DNA from: Gemella haemolysans
GTDB taxonomy: Bacteria > Bacillota > Bacilli > Staphylococcales > Gemellaceae
Assembly (NCBI RefSeq): GCF_012273215.1
Contig: NZ_CP050965.1
Coordinates: 1,224,541-1,288,540, forward strand
Direction of reading: 5' to 3'
Length of the DNA: 64,000 bases
Positions 26,863 to 35,571 of this stretch are shown in pieces. Numbering within the stretch: the first letter of the stretch is position 1; the number at the start of each line of letters is the position of its first letter. The notes beneath the pieces are model-generated. The model worked only from the letters and a program-made list of their open reading frames with translations. It was not told the origin of the DNA and made no database searches. A program made the position numbers and the translations under genes.

Positions 26863-27204
26863 CTAAATCACCGTTAACTCATAAGAGAACACTTTATTTC
26901 CAAAGTAATTCGTTTCAAAACTAATCACTTTGTAATCTCCGTGTTTATCTTTAATGTTAGCTTGTAACCAACTATCATCAACAACAACAACATTATTAAA
27001 TTTAGGATAAATAAATAAGGTTCCCGATTTGTTCCTTGTGATATTTGTTAAGCTTTGTGTGTTTGTAGTCTTATCTATAGAACTTCTATCAAACCGAACA
27101 AATTTTATTTCAAACGGTTCTTTATATGTAATCTTCCCCCATTTGTCTTTCTCGCCTGCCAAACTTACAGTTACAGTATCAGTTAAAAGGCGCTTATCTA
27201 TCAT
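26863..27204 (-). CDS. Head closure protein (Minor_capsid_1 type)
   Basis: 113 residues from the ATG at 27204, which follows AGAGGTG and overlaps the preceding stop; a longer frame would begin inside the neighbour. Contains MIDKRLLTDTVTVSLAG and the C-terminal NYFGNKVFSYELTVI typical of these connector proteins. Confidence 0.78.
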   Translation of the reverse strand: MIDKRLLTDTVTVSLAGEKDKWGKITYKEPFEIKFVRFDRSSIDKTTNTQSLTNITRNKSGTLFIYPKFNNVVVVDDSWLQANIKDKHGDYKVISFETNYFGNKVFSYELTVI

Positions 27205-27589
27205 AGCAAACACCTCTATAACCGAACCCAACGCTTTTTAGTAAGTTCATCGTGTCTAATGCTAGATTATATTTACTAGCTTCAATTTTAGCTGGACTAG
27301 TTCCACTACTGCCATAATTAACAGTAGTTCTTCCAATACTCAAACTACCTAACGAATGTTTATCTTCAGCAGTAAGTATTCCAGTTTCATTCAAGTAGCG
27401 AATTTGATTAGCAATAGCAAGCTTTACTGCATGTTTTCTAGGTGGGAAATCATCTTCTAAATTGTTATTTTGATAGAAGTAGCTAGTGTATAAATCTACT
27501 GCCATTTCTGCCTTTATTTTTAATTCTGAAAATTCTTCAATCTCTGCAAAACCTAATTCTTTGTATTCTTCTAAAGTTAAATAACTCAT
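27194..27589 (-). CDS. Head-tail connector (adaptor) protein
   Basis: 131 residues (MSYLTLEEYKELGF ... RKHAVKLAIANQIRYLNETG ... SLSIGRTTVNYGSSG). Helical gp6/gp15-like adaptor that docks below the portal. First connector gene after the capsid block. Confidence 0.8.
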   Translation of the reverse strand: MSYLTLEEYKELGFAEIEEFSELKIKAEMAVDLYTSYFYQNNNLEDDFPPRKHAVKLAIANQIRYLNETGILTAEDKHSLGSLSIGRTTVNYGSSGTSPAKIEASKYNLALDTMNLLKSVGFGYRGVCYDR

Positions 27590-27617
27590 TTTTTTAACCT
27601 CCTAAAAAGAGGCTGAA

Positions 27618-27854
27618 TTACTCAACCTCTTTAGTTTCTTTTTTCTCTTCTGCTGGAGCAGGTGCTGGAGTTACTTCTTTAACTTCTTCTTTTGGTTCTT
27701 CTTTTACTTCTTCAAGATTAGTTAAAGCTCCCTCACCTAATGATTTTAAAATTTCTTCAGCACGTTTTACTGTGATATCTAGTTCTGTACCTTTAGGCAC
27801 TTGTTCATAAGTATCTTTATCTGTAAAATCTACATTTACTAAGTATTTAACCAT
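27618..27854 (-). CDS. Small phage protein after the major capsid gene
   Basis: 78 residues: a compact N-terminal part (VKYLVNVDFTDKDTYEQVPK) and a low-complexity tail rich in E, K, P and V. Its position after the capsid gene suggests a head accessory protein; function unknown. Confidence 0.65.
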   Translation of the reverse strand: MVKYLVNVDFTDKDTYEQVPKGTELDITVKRAEEILKSLGEGALTNLEEVKEEPKEEVKEVTPAPAPAEEKKETKEVE

Positions 27855-27869
27855 TATTATTTCCTCCTA

Positions 27870-28757
27870 TTATGCTAACGGTGTAGCACTTGTAACTTTA
27901 ATAATTGCTTTCTTGTTATCATCAAGAACGAATGTACCACCTTTAGCAGCAGCTTGAAGTTTAACACCGTCAAAATCTTCAGCTTCTACAGTTCTAGCAG
28001 TTTCAATTCCGATGAATGGAATTACAATTCCATCTGGAGAAAAGATTGCAACAACATTATTTTCAAAGTATTGTTCAGGCACTACAACTAATTCAATGTT
28101 TTTATATTTTAATAAACCGTTAGAATCTAAATTTATATTTGAACCTTTTGATTTGTTTGTTGAAGCCATATCAATAATAGCATTATAAACTTGAGCTCTT
28201 ACATAACATTTAATCGGTGCGTTGATTTCAGTATTAACCACATAAACGTTAACTTGGTTAAATAGTTTCTGAATACTAGCTTCATCAAGTTTAGCAAGTT
28301 CTTTTGTTTCTCCTGCATTTGTTGATAAGAATTTTCCGATTCTCTTGTTAATCTCTCTAGTTTGAGCTTCTGAGTGTAATCTTAAACGGTCTGCTACTGC
28401 TGCGTTTAAATCGTTATTAACTGTGTAACGGTCAATTCCCTCATGGATTGCTAGTGAGTAATCATAGTTTACTTCTGTGTCTGTGTAGATTACTTCTTTT
28501 AATTCACCAAAACGGCTTCCTGTTCCTGTTCCTGCTCCGAATACTTTTGTTGAATCAGCATTGTAAGTTCCTACTACTACTGGCGTATTGTTAGTTTTAA
28601 CCATGAAAGCCTTAGTGTTGTGTTGTACTCCATCTAATGTTTGAATTGGAGCTAAGGCTCCTGCAAATGCTTTTTGCACACCGAAAATTGTAGATAACAC
28701 TTTAGTATATTGCGGTGTGTAAACTCTTACTGGTAAATTATTATTGTTTGTTGTCAT
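27870..28757 (-). CDS. Major capsid protein
   Basis: 295 residues, directly after the scaffold gene. Sequence features fit HK97-fold capsids of small Firmicute siphoviruses: a short N-arm, DSTKVFGAGTGTGSRFGELK, a central helix (DRLRLHSEAQTREINKRIGK), and strands near the end (YKNIELVVVPEQYFENN; FSPDGIVIPFIG). Most abundant virion protein expected. Confidence 0.88.
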   Translation of the reverse strand: MTTNNNNLPVRVYTPQYTKVLSTIFGVQKAFAGALAPIQTLDGVQHNTKAFMVKTNNTPVVVGTYNADSTKVFGAGTGTGSRFGELKEVIYTDTEVNYDYSLAIHEGIDRYTVNNDLNAAVADRLRLHSEAQTREINKRIGKFLSTNAGETKELAKLDEASIQKLFNQVNVYVVNTEINAPIKCYVRAQVYNAIIDMASTNKSKGSNINLDSNGLLKYKNIELVVVPEQYFENNVVAIFSPDGIVIPFIGIETARTVEAEDFDGVKLQAAAKGGTFVLDDNKKAIIKVTSATPLA

Positions 28758-28775
28758 ATTTTAAAATTCCTTTCT

Positions 28776-29345
28776 TTATTTCGTATATTGGTCTATTACT
28801 GCTTGGAACGGGTCGACCCCTGCTGTTCCGTTCCCGTTAGGGTTACCTCCAACTGTAATCTGAGGTGTAGTTGGTTGTTGTTCCTGTTCAAATAAGAAAG
28901 GTTTACTTTCTTTCAATGAACTAACCACCTCATCAAGTTTAGGTTTCCCGTCTTCTCCTAACTCAACCTTATCTACATCGATAAGTTTCATTAGAACGTC
29001 GCTATCGTGTGCTTTAACATCTTTTAATGCTAATGCGATAGCATTTGTTTTATTGATTTGTGCCAACTTGATATCACTATCTACCTTGAATTGGTTGTAT
29101 TCTTCCTGTAATTTCTCTAAAGCCTGTTTAGCTTCTGAATTAACATCATTACTTTTAGTTAACTCTTCAAGTTTATTTTTTTGTGATTCAAGTTGTTCTT
29201 TTAATGTGTCATTCTCAGCAGTTAGTTCTAACTTCACTTGTTGCTTTGCTTTCTCTAAACCTGCACCGTACGCTTGCATGATTTTATCGATTGCGTCCTT
29301 ATCAACTACTCCTGCTTCGATTAACATATCTCGTTTTAAGCTCAT
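28776..29345 (-). CDS. Phage scaffolding protein (GP20 family)
   Basis: 189 residues, strongly helical, coiled coil through about 30-110 (QQVKLELTAENDTLKEQLES), then a helix ALALKDVKAHDSDVLMKLID and a flexible glycine/asparagine-rich tail. Typical minor structural protein GP20, which guides capsid assembly. Preceded by a structured intergenic RNA segment. Confidence 0.87.
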   Translation of the reverse strand: MSLKRDMLIEAGVVDKDAIDKIMQAYGAGLEKAKQQVKLELTAENDTLKEQLESQKNKLEELTKSNDVNSEAKQALEKLQEEYNQFKVDSDIKLAQINKTNAIALALKDVKAHDSDVLMKLIDVDKVELGEDGKPKLDEVVSSLKESKPFLFEQEQQPTTPQITVGGNPNGNGTAGVDPFQAVIDQYTK

Positions 29346-29356
29346 AATTTAAGCTC

Positions 29357-29452
29357 CTTTCGTTTTACGTCCTGTAGACTGAATTTTTAGCACTTTAACA
29401 CCGTGCAAGGCATAAAAAAATAAGCCTTTTAACGTCATACTCAGGACGAAAG
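29357..29452 (-). other. Multi-stem RNA element before the scaffold gene
   Basis: The only sizeable non-coding gap within the late operon folds compactly on paper. Outer arms CTTTCG and CGTCCTG (29357-29374, split by five bases) match CAGGACGAAAG (29442-29452). Inside are GCAC/GTGC (29390-29406) and AAGGC/GCCTT (29407-29428) placed back to back. The scaffold RBS lies at the end of the outer arm on the minus strand, so folding could affect its translation. No known RNA family is recognised. Confidence 0.55.
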
Positions 29453-29453
29453 A

Positions 29454-30563
29454 TTAGTATTTTCTGATAACAACTGGATTCTTTTCTATAAGGTTCTTTC
29501 TACCAGCCTTTAAAGTATTTTCTCTTAACTTTAATTTAGCTTGTAGTTCGTTATCTTGTAATTCTTTAGCTAATCTTTGTTTATCTTTATTTATTTTTAT
29601 TTCACGGTCAAAAGCTTTTAATCTTGCTTTATCGAGAGCGTTTTGTTTCGCTTGTTCCTCGGTTAGATTCTCTAAATACTCTGGCAATTGGGGTTTATAA
29701 TTTACACCAACTACAAAAGGTGTCAGATAGTGTCCACAGTTGATTCCTAAGCAACCACCGGGGCTACCATATCCATAATCTGGTAAACTCAACACCCTTT
29801 CACCTTTTATAGTCCTTGCAACTCCTTTAGTTACTATTTGATGCTGCAATGGTGCACACAATTCTCTTGCACTAGACTTAGCACTGTAATAATAAGTGTC
29901 GATTCCTAAATCATCAGCGGGCCTTTCTCTCATTTCTCTATATACTCTGAAAGTTGTAGTCCGTATTACTGTTTGTGCATATCGCTCAACAGTCCACGTC
30001 CTACCTCCACTATCTTTAAATGCTGTGAACCCCCGTTGGTACATACTCATAACGGCTTCAGATAGTGCTTTTTCGTGAGTTTTTGTTCCACTTACTGCAC
30101 TAGCTACTGCCTTTTCTAATGTATGCTTATAATTATTTTGTAGTGATCTTGGTAATGTAGTATTAATTAAATTATTAACCTCAAACATTGTTTGCTTAGC
30201 TAGTGAATCTAAACTATCTTGAACTAAATAATTAGGTTGTGCATTAGTTTTCAAAGCCTGTGCCAATTGTTGATAGCTGTCTTGATAAACTTTGTAACCC
30301 TCATTAGCAATTACATCACGGAAAACATCTTCAGCAACTCCGCTATATTTAGCTATAAGTTTTACATTTTCTTCTGTAATTAAATGCATATCGTTTAATT
30401 TTTCTAACTGCCATATATAAGGGTTATCTATTAAATCAGCCGTTCCACGTTTCTTTAATCGTCTGATTATATTAACCATAATATCCATTGTTAGTTCGTG
30501 ATATAAACCTTCTACTTCTTTTGATTTTATCCAATAATTACCGTCATTATTCTTTAGCTCCAT
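29454..30563 (-). CDS. Minor capsid protein 2 (head morphogenesis)
   Basis: 369 residues, phage_min_cap2 family: N-terminal helical repeats (LYHELTMDIMVNIIRRLKKR), the central TYYYSAKSSARELCAPLQHQ and CLGINCGHYLTPFVVGVNYK with conserved Cys/His, and a basic C-terminal coiled coil. Overlaps the portal gene end by 17 bp. Probably a few copies per virion near the portal. Confidence 0.88.
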   Translation of the reverse strand: MELKNNDGNYWIKSKEVEGLYHELTMDIMVNIIRRLKKRGTADLIDNPYIWQLEKLNDMHLITEENVKLIAKYSGVAEDVFRDVIANEGYKVYQDSYQQLAQALKTNAQPNYLVQDSLDSLAKQTMFEVNNLINTTLPRSLQNNYKHTLEKAVASAVSGTKTHEKALSEAVMSMYQRGFTAFKDSGGRTWTVERYAQTVIRTTTFRVYREMRERPADDLGIDTYYYSAKSSARELCAPLQHQIVTKGVARTIKGERVLSLPDYGYGSPGGCLGINCGHYLTPFVVGVNYKPQLPEYLENLTEEQAKQNALDKARLKAFDREIKINKDKQRLAKELQDNELQAKLKLRENTLKAGRKNLIEKNPVVIRKY

Positions 30564-32037
30564 AGATTACCTCGTCTGTTTCATCTAGGTTCGGTTGCAT
30601 TTCTTCATTGATTTCATTTAACATCTTGCTAGCTTCTTCATCAGTCACCCCTAATACTTTAGAAATGGCATATTGCTTACTAACAATTCCACTTGCTAAG
30701 GCTTTAACCCAATAATCAAGCTCTGCATTTCTATCTGTGAATACTCCATCATCAAGGTTAACTGATATATCTTCAAGCTTAGGTATTTCACCTTGATATA
30801 TTCCATGTGCCTTACCTAACTCACAAATAGATACTACTAGTTCTTTGATTGAATGTTCTACTAGTGACACAATACTATTTCTTAATTGGAACGTGTCAGA
30901 GTTCTCACTAACAACTTCTGTTGCTGTCTTCATCGTTTTTCCGTCAAAACTAAACATTCCACCGCTAACACCTACTTGCATTTCAAACATTGCTAAGCCT
31001 TTGTTAATAGCTTTGATATAATCATCTGCTCTGATTGGTGTAGTTAAATCAACGATTTTACTTTCGTCAAGTCCACCACCTATTTGAACATAAACATTTT
31101 GATCAGTTTCAAATCTTCGTCTAGTTGTAAATTCACTACCTGACATAACAGTCATAGTTGTTAATCCCTCTGGAACTGCAACTCTACGTTGTCCCATCTT
31201 AATTTCCCACATAAACTCATCATAAGTTCTATTAATAAAATCAATTGTTGTTTTCGCATTGTCAAATATCGATAACCCCAACGGACTATTAATATCTTTA
31301 TTGTTCATTCCTGGAGTTTTCAAGTAAGTAAATAACGGTCTAGTCAGTCCTTTAATCACTATGCTTTCCTCTAGGTCTTCATATAGTTCACTCAATAACA
31401 CTTGACTACCAATTGTGCTTGAATTGTTTGACTTGTAAAGCTCATTTGTAATTGTTAAATCTTCATCGTTCCATTCGTGGAATTCAACTAATGTGTAATA
31501 AATATTTGTCTTACCTTGACTTTTAACAGTCTTAGTAATGATTGCTGCACTACTTACATCTTGCATGTTGCTTTGTAATGGTAAAAATACTGGTGCTTGA
31601 ATAAATGCTACCTTAATTGTTTTACCATCAAAATATGGCCTCATTGCCATCCCACCCAAAGCCAAACAACTTTCAAGATATCTTTCAAAGTTTTTGTTAA
31701 ATCTATCATTTAGCAAAACATCATTAACAAATTGATTAATCGTTTCATTATTCACCGTTATTTCAGCTTGTTCATTATAAACCAAACTAGCTATCTTCTT
31801 ACAAGCTGTTCTTGCTAATGGTAAATGATTAAATTTTCTTGTTCGTTGCTCCCCGTCTGTATTTAGATAGGTTACATCGTTAAACTTACTTTGAAAGTAT
31901 CTCAAATTGTTCTGAATCCTGTTGTATTCTTCCGAAGACACAACAATTTTCGGATGGTCTAATATGCTTGTTAAACTTCCTTGCATTGTATATTTGCTCC
32001 TTTTGAAAAAATCTTTAATAATTTGTATAATTTTCAT
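30547..32037 (-). CDS. Portal protein
   Basis: 496 residues; forms the dodecameric DNA gate at the capsid vertex. Matches A118/SPP1-type portals: LARTACKKIASLVYNEQAEI (about 76), NDINSPLGLSIFD-type loop (NKDINSPLGLSIFDNAKTTI), AVPEGLTTMTV, and the C-terminal QYAISKVLGVTDEEASKML. Located between terminase and minor capsid genes. Confidence 0.93.
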   Translation of the reverse strand: MKIIQIIKDFFKRSKYTMQGSLTSILDHPKIVVSSEEYNRIQNNLRYFQSKFNDVTYLNTDGEQRTRKFNHLPLARTACKKIASLVYNEQAEITVNNETINQFVNDVLLNDRFNKNFERYLESCLALGGMAMRPYFDGKTIKVAFIQAPVFLPLQSNMQDVSSAAIITKTVKSQGKTNIYYTLVEFHEWNDEDLTITNELYKSNNSSTIGSQVLLSELYEDLEESIVIKGLTRPLFTYLKTPGMNNKDINSPLGLSIFDNAKTTIDFINRTYDEFMWEIKMGQRRVAVPEGLTTMTVMSGSEFTTRRRFETDQNVYVQIGGGLDESKIVDLTTPIRADDYIKAINKGLAMFEMQVGVSGGMFSFDGKTMKTATEVVSENSDTFQLRNSIVSLVEHSIKELVVSICELGKAHGIYQGEIPKLEDISVNLDDGVFTDRNAELDYWVKALASGIVSKQYAISKVLGVTDEEASKMLNEINEEMQPNLDETDEVIYGAKE

Positions 32038-32047
32038 TTTTATACTC

Positions 32048-33355
32048 CTACACTTTTAATCCTAATAGTTTTGAGTTGTCTAAAATAAAATACTTAAATT
32101 CGTCGACGGTGTGATCGTCCTCTTTAATTACTTTTGGTTCTGGTGTCTTGATAGTTTTTTCATCATATCTGTACATTTTATGTTCTTCAATGAATATCTT
32201 GTTATTTTCATTATTCAAATAAAAAAACCTACCTTGAGCAAGTAAACTTGTTACCATATCAATCATGGTCTGATTCTTTTTTTTGGCCACGGGTACCCAC
32301 CTAATACCAAAATCTTTATAATACTGATTTCTTAACGCTCCCTCAGCACTATCTATAGTTAATCTAATAATAGGTACATTGTATTTTTCCTGTACTCCAG
32401 TAATGAAACCATTAATCATAATCGTTAAATCACTGGGTGCAGCTTTAACACTTCTACCTGCTGGAGAATAATAAAAAGTATCTAATAAGATTACATTTCC
32501 TTTAGCAGTGATACCGTAAGCACCGCAAGCCGTGGCGCTTTGTTGGTGTCCTGTATCTAGAGCATAAGATATTCCTATGATTTTATCATCACTAGGTAAT
32601 TCATCTAAAAGATGAAAGCAAGCCATGTTATAGACGTTATTACCTAATCCAACTGGCTCTCCTAAATAAATATAGCGATAATAATCAAAGTCATTTTCTT
32701 TAATTCGGTTAATATCAGCTAACATTTGTTCAGTAACAAAACCTAATTCATCGTTTAAATAATTTGATTCATGAACCAAATAACCCTCAACTGTTTTCAT
32801 TTCTTCGCTCCACTCGTTAATCCAATCATACGGGTTTCTAGGTGGATTATAACTCCAAAAGAACTGTACAAACGGTATTAATTTATGTTTTTGTCGCATG
32901 AAAGTAATGTTTGTCTGGTCAAATTCTTCTTTGCTGTCAAACTCCGCTGATTCTTCATACCAAACCGCTATGATATTGTTAATATCATTCGATTTTAACT
33001 TTTGAAAGTCATCAGCACCGTAAAAGTAAAAACTTGAACCTGTAGCTTTGTGAATAATTTTAAACGGTGATACTGTGCTTTTGAATGAATCAGTTAAGCC
33101 ATATAAATTAATGGCCCAATTAATCTTATTAAAGACACTATCACGAATTGTATTCGCTACTTTCCTGATTACTACAACATTAGCTTTCTCACCTTTAGCT
33201 ATCATTTTAGCCATATCATTAACCAGTTTTAAAGCTACTACCGAAGACTTGAAACTATTCCTACCACCTTTTAACACGTTATAAGGTACTTTCGAACACC
33301 ATACTGACTTAAAATGAGGGTTGACGTTCTTTTGAACATAAAATACTTTATTCAT
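32048..33355 (-). CDS. terL: Terminase large subunit
   Basis: 435 residues from the ATG at 33355 (RBS-like AGGTGGG; overlaps the small subunit end). ATP-driven DNA packaging motor and nuclease. ATPase P-loop variant LKGGRNSFKSS (about 29), Walker B and catalytic acids AVWYEESAEF (about 135), and the RNase H-like nuclease acids YALDTGHQQSATACG (about 263) and LTIDSAEG (about 333) are visible. Confidence 0.93.
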   Translation of the reverse strand: MNKVFYVQKNVNPHFKSVWCSKVPYNVLKGGRNSFKSSVVALKLVNDMAKMIAKGEKANVVVIRKVANTIRDSVFNKINWAINLYGLTDSFKSTVSPFKIIHKATGSSFYFYGADDFQKLKSNDINNIIAVWYEESAEFDSKEEFDQTNITFMRQKHKLIPFVQFFWSYNPPRNPYDWINEWSEEMKTVEGYLVHESNYLNDELGFVTEQMLADINRIKENDFDYYRYIYLGEPVGLGNNVYNMACFHLLDELPSDDKIIGISYALDTGHQQSATACGAYGITAKGNVILLDTFYYSPAGRSVKAAPSDLTIMINGFITGVQEKYNVPIIRLTIDSAEGALRNQYYKDFGIRWVPVAKKKNQTMIDMVTSLLAQGRFFYLNNENNKIFIEEHKMYRYDEKTIKTPEPKVIKEDDHTVDEFKYFILDNSKLLGLKV

Positions 33356-33878
33356 CTTCCCACCTATCCACAATTACAATATTTTCACTAGGTGCTACCT
33401 CATTATCTTTTAACAATGATTGAGTTTCAGCTTTAATCTTAGCTTCTACCACAGGGTTAAATTTACGCCATTGTTCAGGTTTACGATTTTTAAGCCAAAA
33501 AATAATAGCACTAGTTTCTGGAAGTGCTACTTTCTTGATTCTCTTAACCCGTTTCTTCTGTTTCCCGTCAATTTCTTCAATGATAGTTTCTGTTTCTTCG
33601 TATTCAAAACCAATTGCACGTTTTAAAAGTGCATTCTCAACTTCAAAATCTACTGGAGCCTTTCCCCTTTTTAGGGAGTCTGAAATAGCTGGATACTTTT
33701 TTTTCCACTCTTTCAAAGTAGAAAGTCCAACTGCCATATTCTTAGCTATCTGTTCATCAGTAAGTCCTTGACGTGCCCAACCCTCAATCATTAATAAGTT
33801 ATCTTGTTCTAACCACTCTTGGTACTTACCTCTAGCGATATTATTCACCTCCCAACAATTTAGCAAGTTCTCTAGCAA
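33348..33878 (-). CDS. terS: Terminase small subunit
   Basis: Binds the phage packaging site. HTH-like segment GLTDEQIAKNMAVGLSTLKE (about 40-59), then VENALLKRAIGFEYEE and the C-terminal IFWLKNRKPEQWRK shared by many Firmicute phage small terminases. The start is uncertain. The only ATG (33878) lies inside the methyltransferase end and has no clear RBS. Homologues I remember begin MARGKYQEW; here the equivalent is IARGKYQEW, with an ATC at 33839 placed 8 bp after GGAGG. The functional start may therefore be ATC or the nearby GTG. Confidence 0.88.
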   Translation of the reverse strand: MLENLLNCWEVNNIARGKYQEWLEQDNLLMIEGWARQGLTDEQIAKNMAVGLSTLKEWKKKYPAISDSLKRGKAPVDFEVENALLKRAIGFEYEETETIIEEIDGKQKKRVKRIKKVALPETSAIIFWLKNRKPEQWRKFNPVVEAKIKAETQSLLKDNEVAPSENIVIVDRWEDE

Positions 33879-34851
33879 TCTTACACATCATTACAGGAGG
33901 AACACTCATTCCCATAAACCAAACAGGCGGTTTATTCTTGAATTTATAATCTTGAGGAAATGAACTAATTAATTTCAATTCATTCTCAGTTGCAAATAAC
34001 TTATCTTCAAATTTGATTGGTAGATATCCACTAGTTAAAATAGTGTTAGGTACATTTTCATCACTAAACAAAACAGTATTAAAGAATGAGCCTTTTCCTC
34101 TAAGTCTAATACAAGCTTTTTCTAGGTTAGTTTCACCTTTTTTAGCATACGCTAATAGTTCACCTGCTACACCTTTGACTTCTTCACCTTTACCCTTTTC
34201 TCTAACTTCTTTAAATTTTATAGGTTTCTCATTAAAATTCAATTGTAATTCAGGCAAGTTCAGATCCTTTCTTCTACAGATGAAAAATACACGCTCTCTT
34301 TTCTGAGGTACGCCCATAGTTGAAGCATTTAACAAGAATAATTGCACATCATAACCGATTTTATTTAGTTCTTCAATGATTTTCTTTGAATAAGCTCTAC
34401 CACTTCCGATTATCATTCCTTTAACATTTTCAGCTATTGCAATTTTAGGTTTCAACTTACCAACAAGTTTTATCCAGTCAAAGAATAAATCATCTAATCT
34501 TTGTTCAGCTTGTCCCTCAGCAAATACTTTCTTTTTGCCCCAGTCTTTCTCACGGTTTCCCGCTAGTGAAAAACTTGAACAAGGTGGGCTTCCCTCTAAA
34601 ACATCAAGATTATATAGTTCTTCTGGGTATTCATCTCTAGCTAAAAAGGCTCTTATATCTTCGTTGTATAAATATTTAGGGTTGTGATTAAGTTGGTAGA
34701 CTTCAGCAACTTTAGGGTCTATTTCTACACCGCCTAAATGTTCAAAACCTGCAAGCTTAAACCCCATAGTAGAACCACCACCACAAATAAAGGTACCGAA
34801 AACTTTTAAACCGTTCTTTTTTTGATAATCTTTAAAACTCCAGTTATACAT
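33841..34851 (-). CDS. DNA (cytosine-5) methyltransferase, phage type
   Basis: 336 residues with the ordered C5 motifs: I (GTFICGGGSTMGFKLAG, SAM binding), IV with catalytic Cys (GSPPCSSFS, about 90), VI (AENVKG), VIII (MGVPQKRERVFF), and IX/X near the end. No restriction enzyme is adjacent, so it probably protects phage DNA from host enzymes or marks it. The target site cannot be predicted. Overlaps terS by 38 bp and the ParB-like gene by 8 bp. Confidence 0.92.
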   Translation of the reverse strand: MYNWSFKDYQKKNGLKVFGTFICGGGSTMGFKLAGFEHLGGVEIDPKVAEVYQLNHNPKYLYNEDIRAFLARDEYPEELYNLDVLEGSPPCSSFSLAGNREKDWGKKKVFAEGQAEQRLDDLFFDWIKLVGKLKPKIAIAENVKGMIIGSGRAYSKKIIEELNKIGYDVQLFLLNASTMGVPQKRERVFFICRRKDLNLPELQLNFNEKPIKFKEVREKGKGEEVKGVAGELLAYAKKGETNLEKACIRLRGKGSFFNTVLFSDENVPNTILTSGYLPIKFEDKLFATENELKLISSFPQDYKFKNKPPVWFMGMSVPPVMMCKIARELAKLLGGE

Positions 34852-35386
34852 CGAGCACCTCTAACAAGGCCAACCTTTTATCCTCGTTAATTTCATGTAA
34901 CTTCTCAACAACCATTTGATATTCATCATAACCAAATTCAACTTTTAACATAACTTTATCTTCAAGCTCTGACAGTTCAATTTCTTTATTTAATTCACTT
35001 GTTTCTTCTTCAAATACTTGTTCGAACTTTTCAAAATCAAAATTAGTCATATCAAATTCAATTTTATTTAACTCTTGTTCTAAGATTCCTAAGTCAAAAC
35101 CAGTATTCATAGTAAGTTTATTGTGAACTAAAATATATTCACGCTTTTGTTCCTCAGTTAAATGTTCTAATTTAATAACTGGTACTTCTTCCACACCTAA
35201 CCTTTTAAGAGCAAGGTAACGTCCGTGACCCTCAATAATCACATTATTCTCATCAATCGCTATCGGGTCATTATTTCCATATCTTTCAATAGAAGTCACT
35301 ATTTGTTCTATTTGCTCATCAGTATGAATTTTAGCGTTGTATTCATATTCTTTTATATCATTAATGTTAATATTTACTATTTGCAT
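34844..35386 (-). CDS. ParB-like N-terminal-domain protein
   Basis: 180 residues from the ATG at 35386 (AAGGAGG 5 bp upstream). A ParB/Sulfiredoxin-type domain is clear: NDPIAIDENNVIIEGHGRYL with the GHGR motif, then RLGVEEVPVIKLEHLTEEQK. Phages often have this domain paired with a DNA methyltransferase just before the terminase genes, as here. It may use nucleotides (CTP or ATP) and help in DNA modification or packaging; its exact role is not established. Confidence 0.82.
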   Translation of the reverse strand: MQIVNININDIKEYEYNAKIHTDEQIEQIVTSIERYGNNDPIAIDENNVIIEGHGRYLALKRLGVEEVPVIKLEHLTEEQKREYILVHNKLTMNTGFDLGILEQELNKIEFDMTNFDFEKFEQVFEEETSELNKEIELSELEDKVMLKVEFGYDEYQMVVEKLHEINEDKRLALLEVLDV

Positions 35387-35407
35387 ATCTTCCTCCTTAA
35401 TAAAATA

Positions 35408-35435
35408 AAAAAGCACCTGCGAACAGGTACTTTTT
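35408..35435 (-). terminator. Hairpin with T-run in the leader of the packaging operon
   Basis: AAAAAG-ACCTG pairs with CAGGT-CTTTTT around a CGAA loop; on the minus strand it is followed by TTTTTTATTTTATT and then at once by the RBS of the ParB-like gene. It separates early from late genes and may need antitermination for late expression. Confidence 0.7.
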
Positions 35436-35530
35436 AAATTGCTGATAAAATACTTTTACTTAAAAGAGAACTTTGTAAAAATATCACTCTATCATAATAG
35501 CACATTAATTATTATCTTTGGTAATATTAT

Positions 35531-35570
35531 ATTATAAAATATAATAAAATATTATAAAATATAATAAAAT
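35531..35570. repeat. Two exact 20-bp AT-only tandem repeats before the late genes
   Basis: ATTATAAAATATAATAAAAT occurs at 35531-35550 and again at 35551-35570, directly after the stop of the ArpU-like regulator. The gap from here to the leader hairpin (35436-35530) contains no gene and likely holds the late promoter; the repeats could be the regulator's binding region. Confidence 0.7.
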
Positions 35571-35571
35571 A

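Noticed and set aside
35531..35570. Possible CRISPR array
   Set aside because: Only two adjacent identical AT units without spacers; no cas genes in the window.
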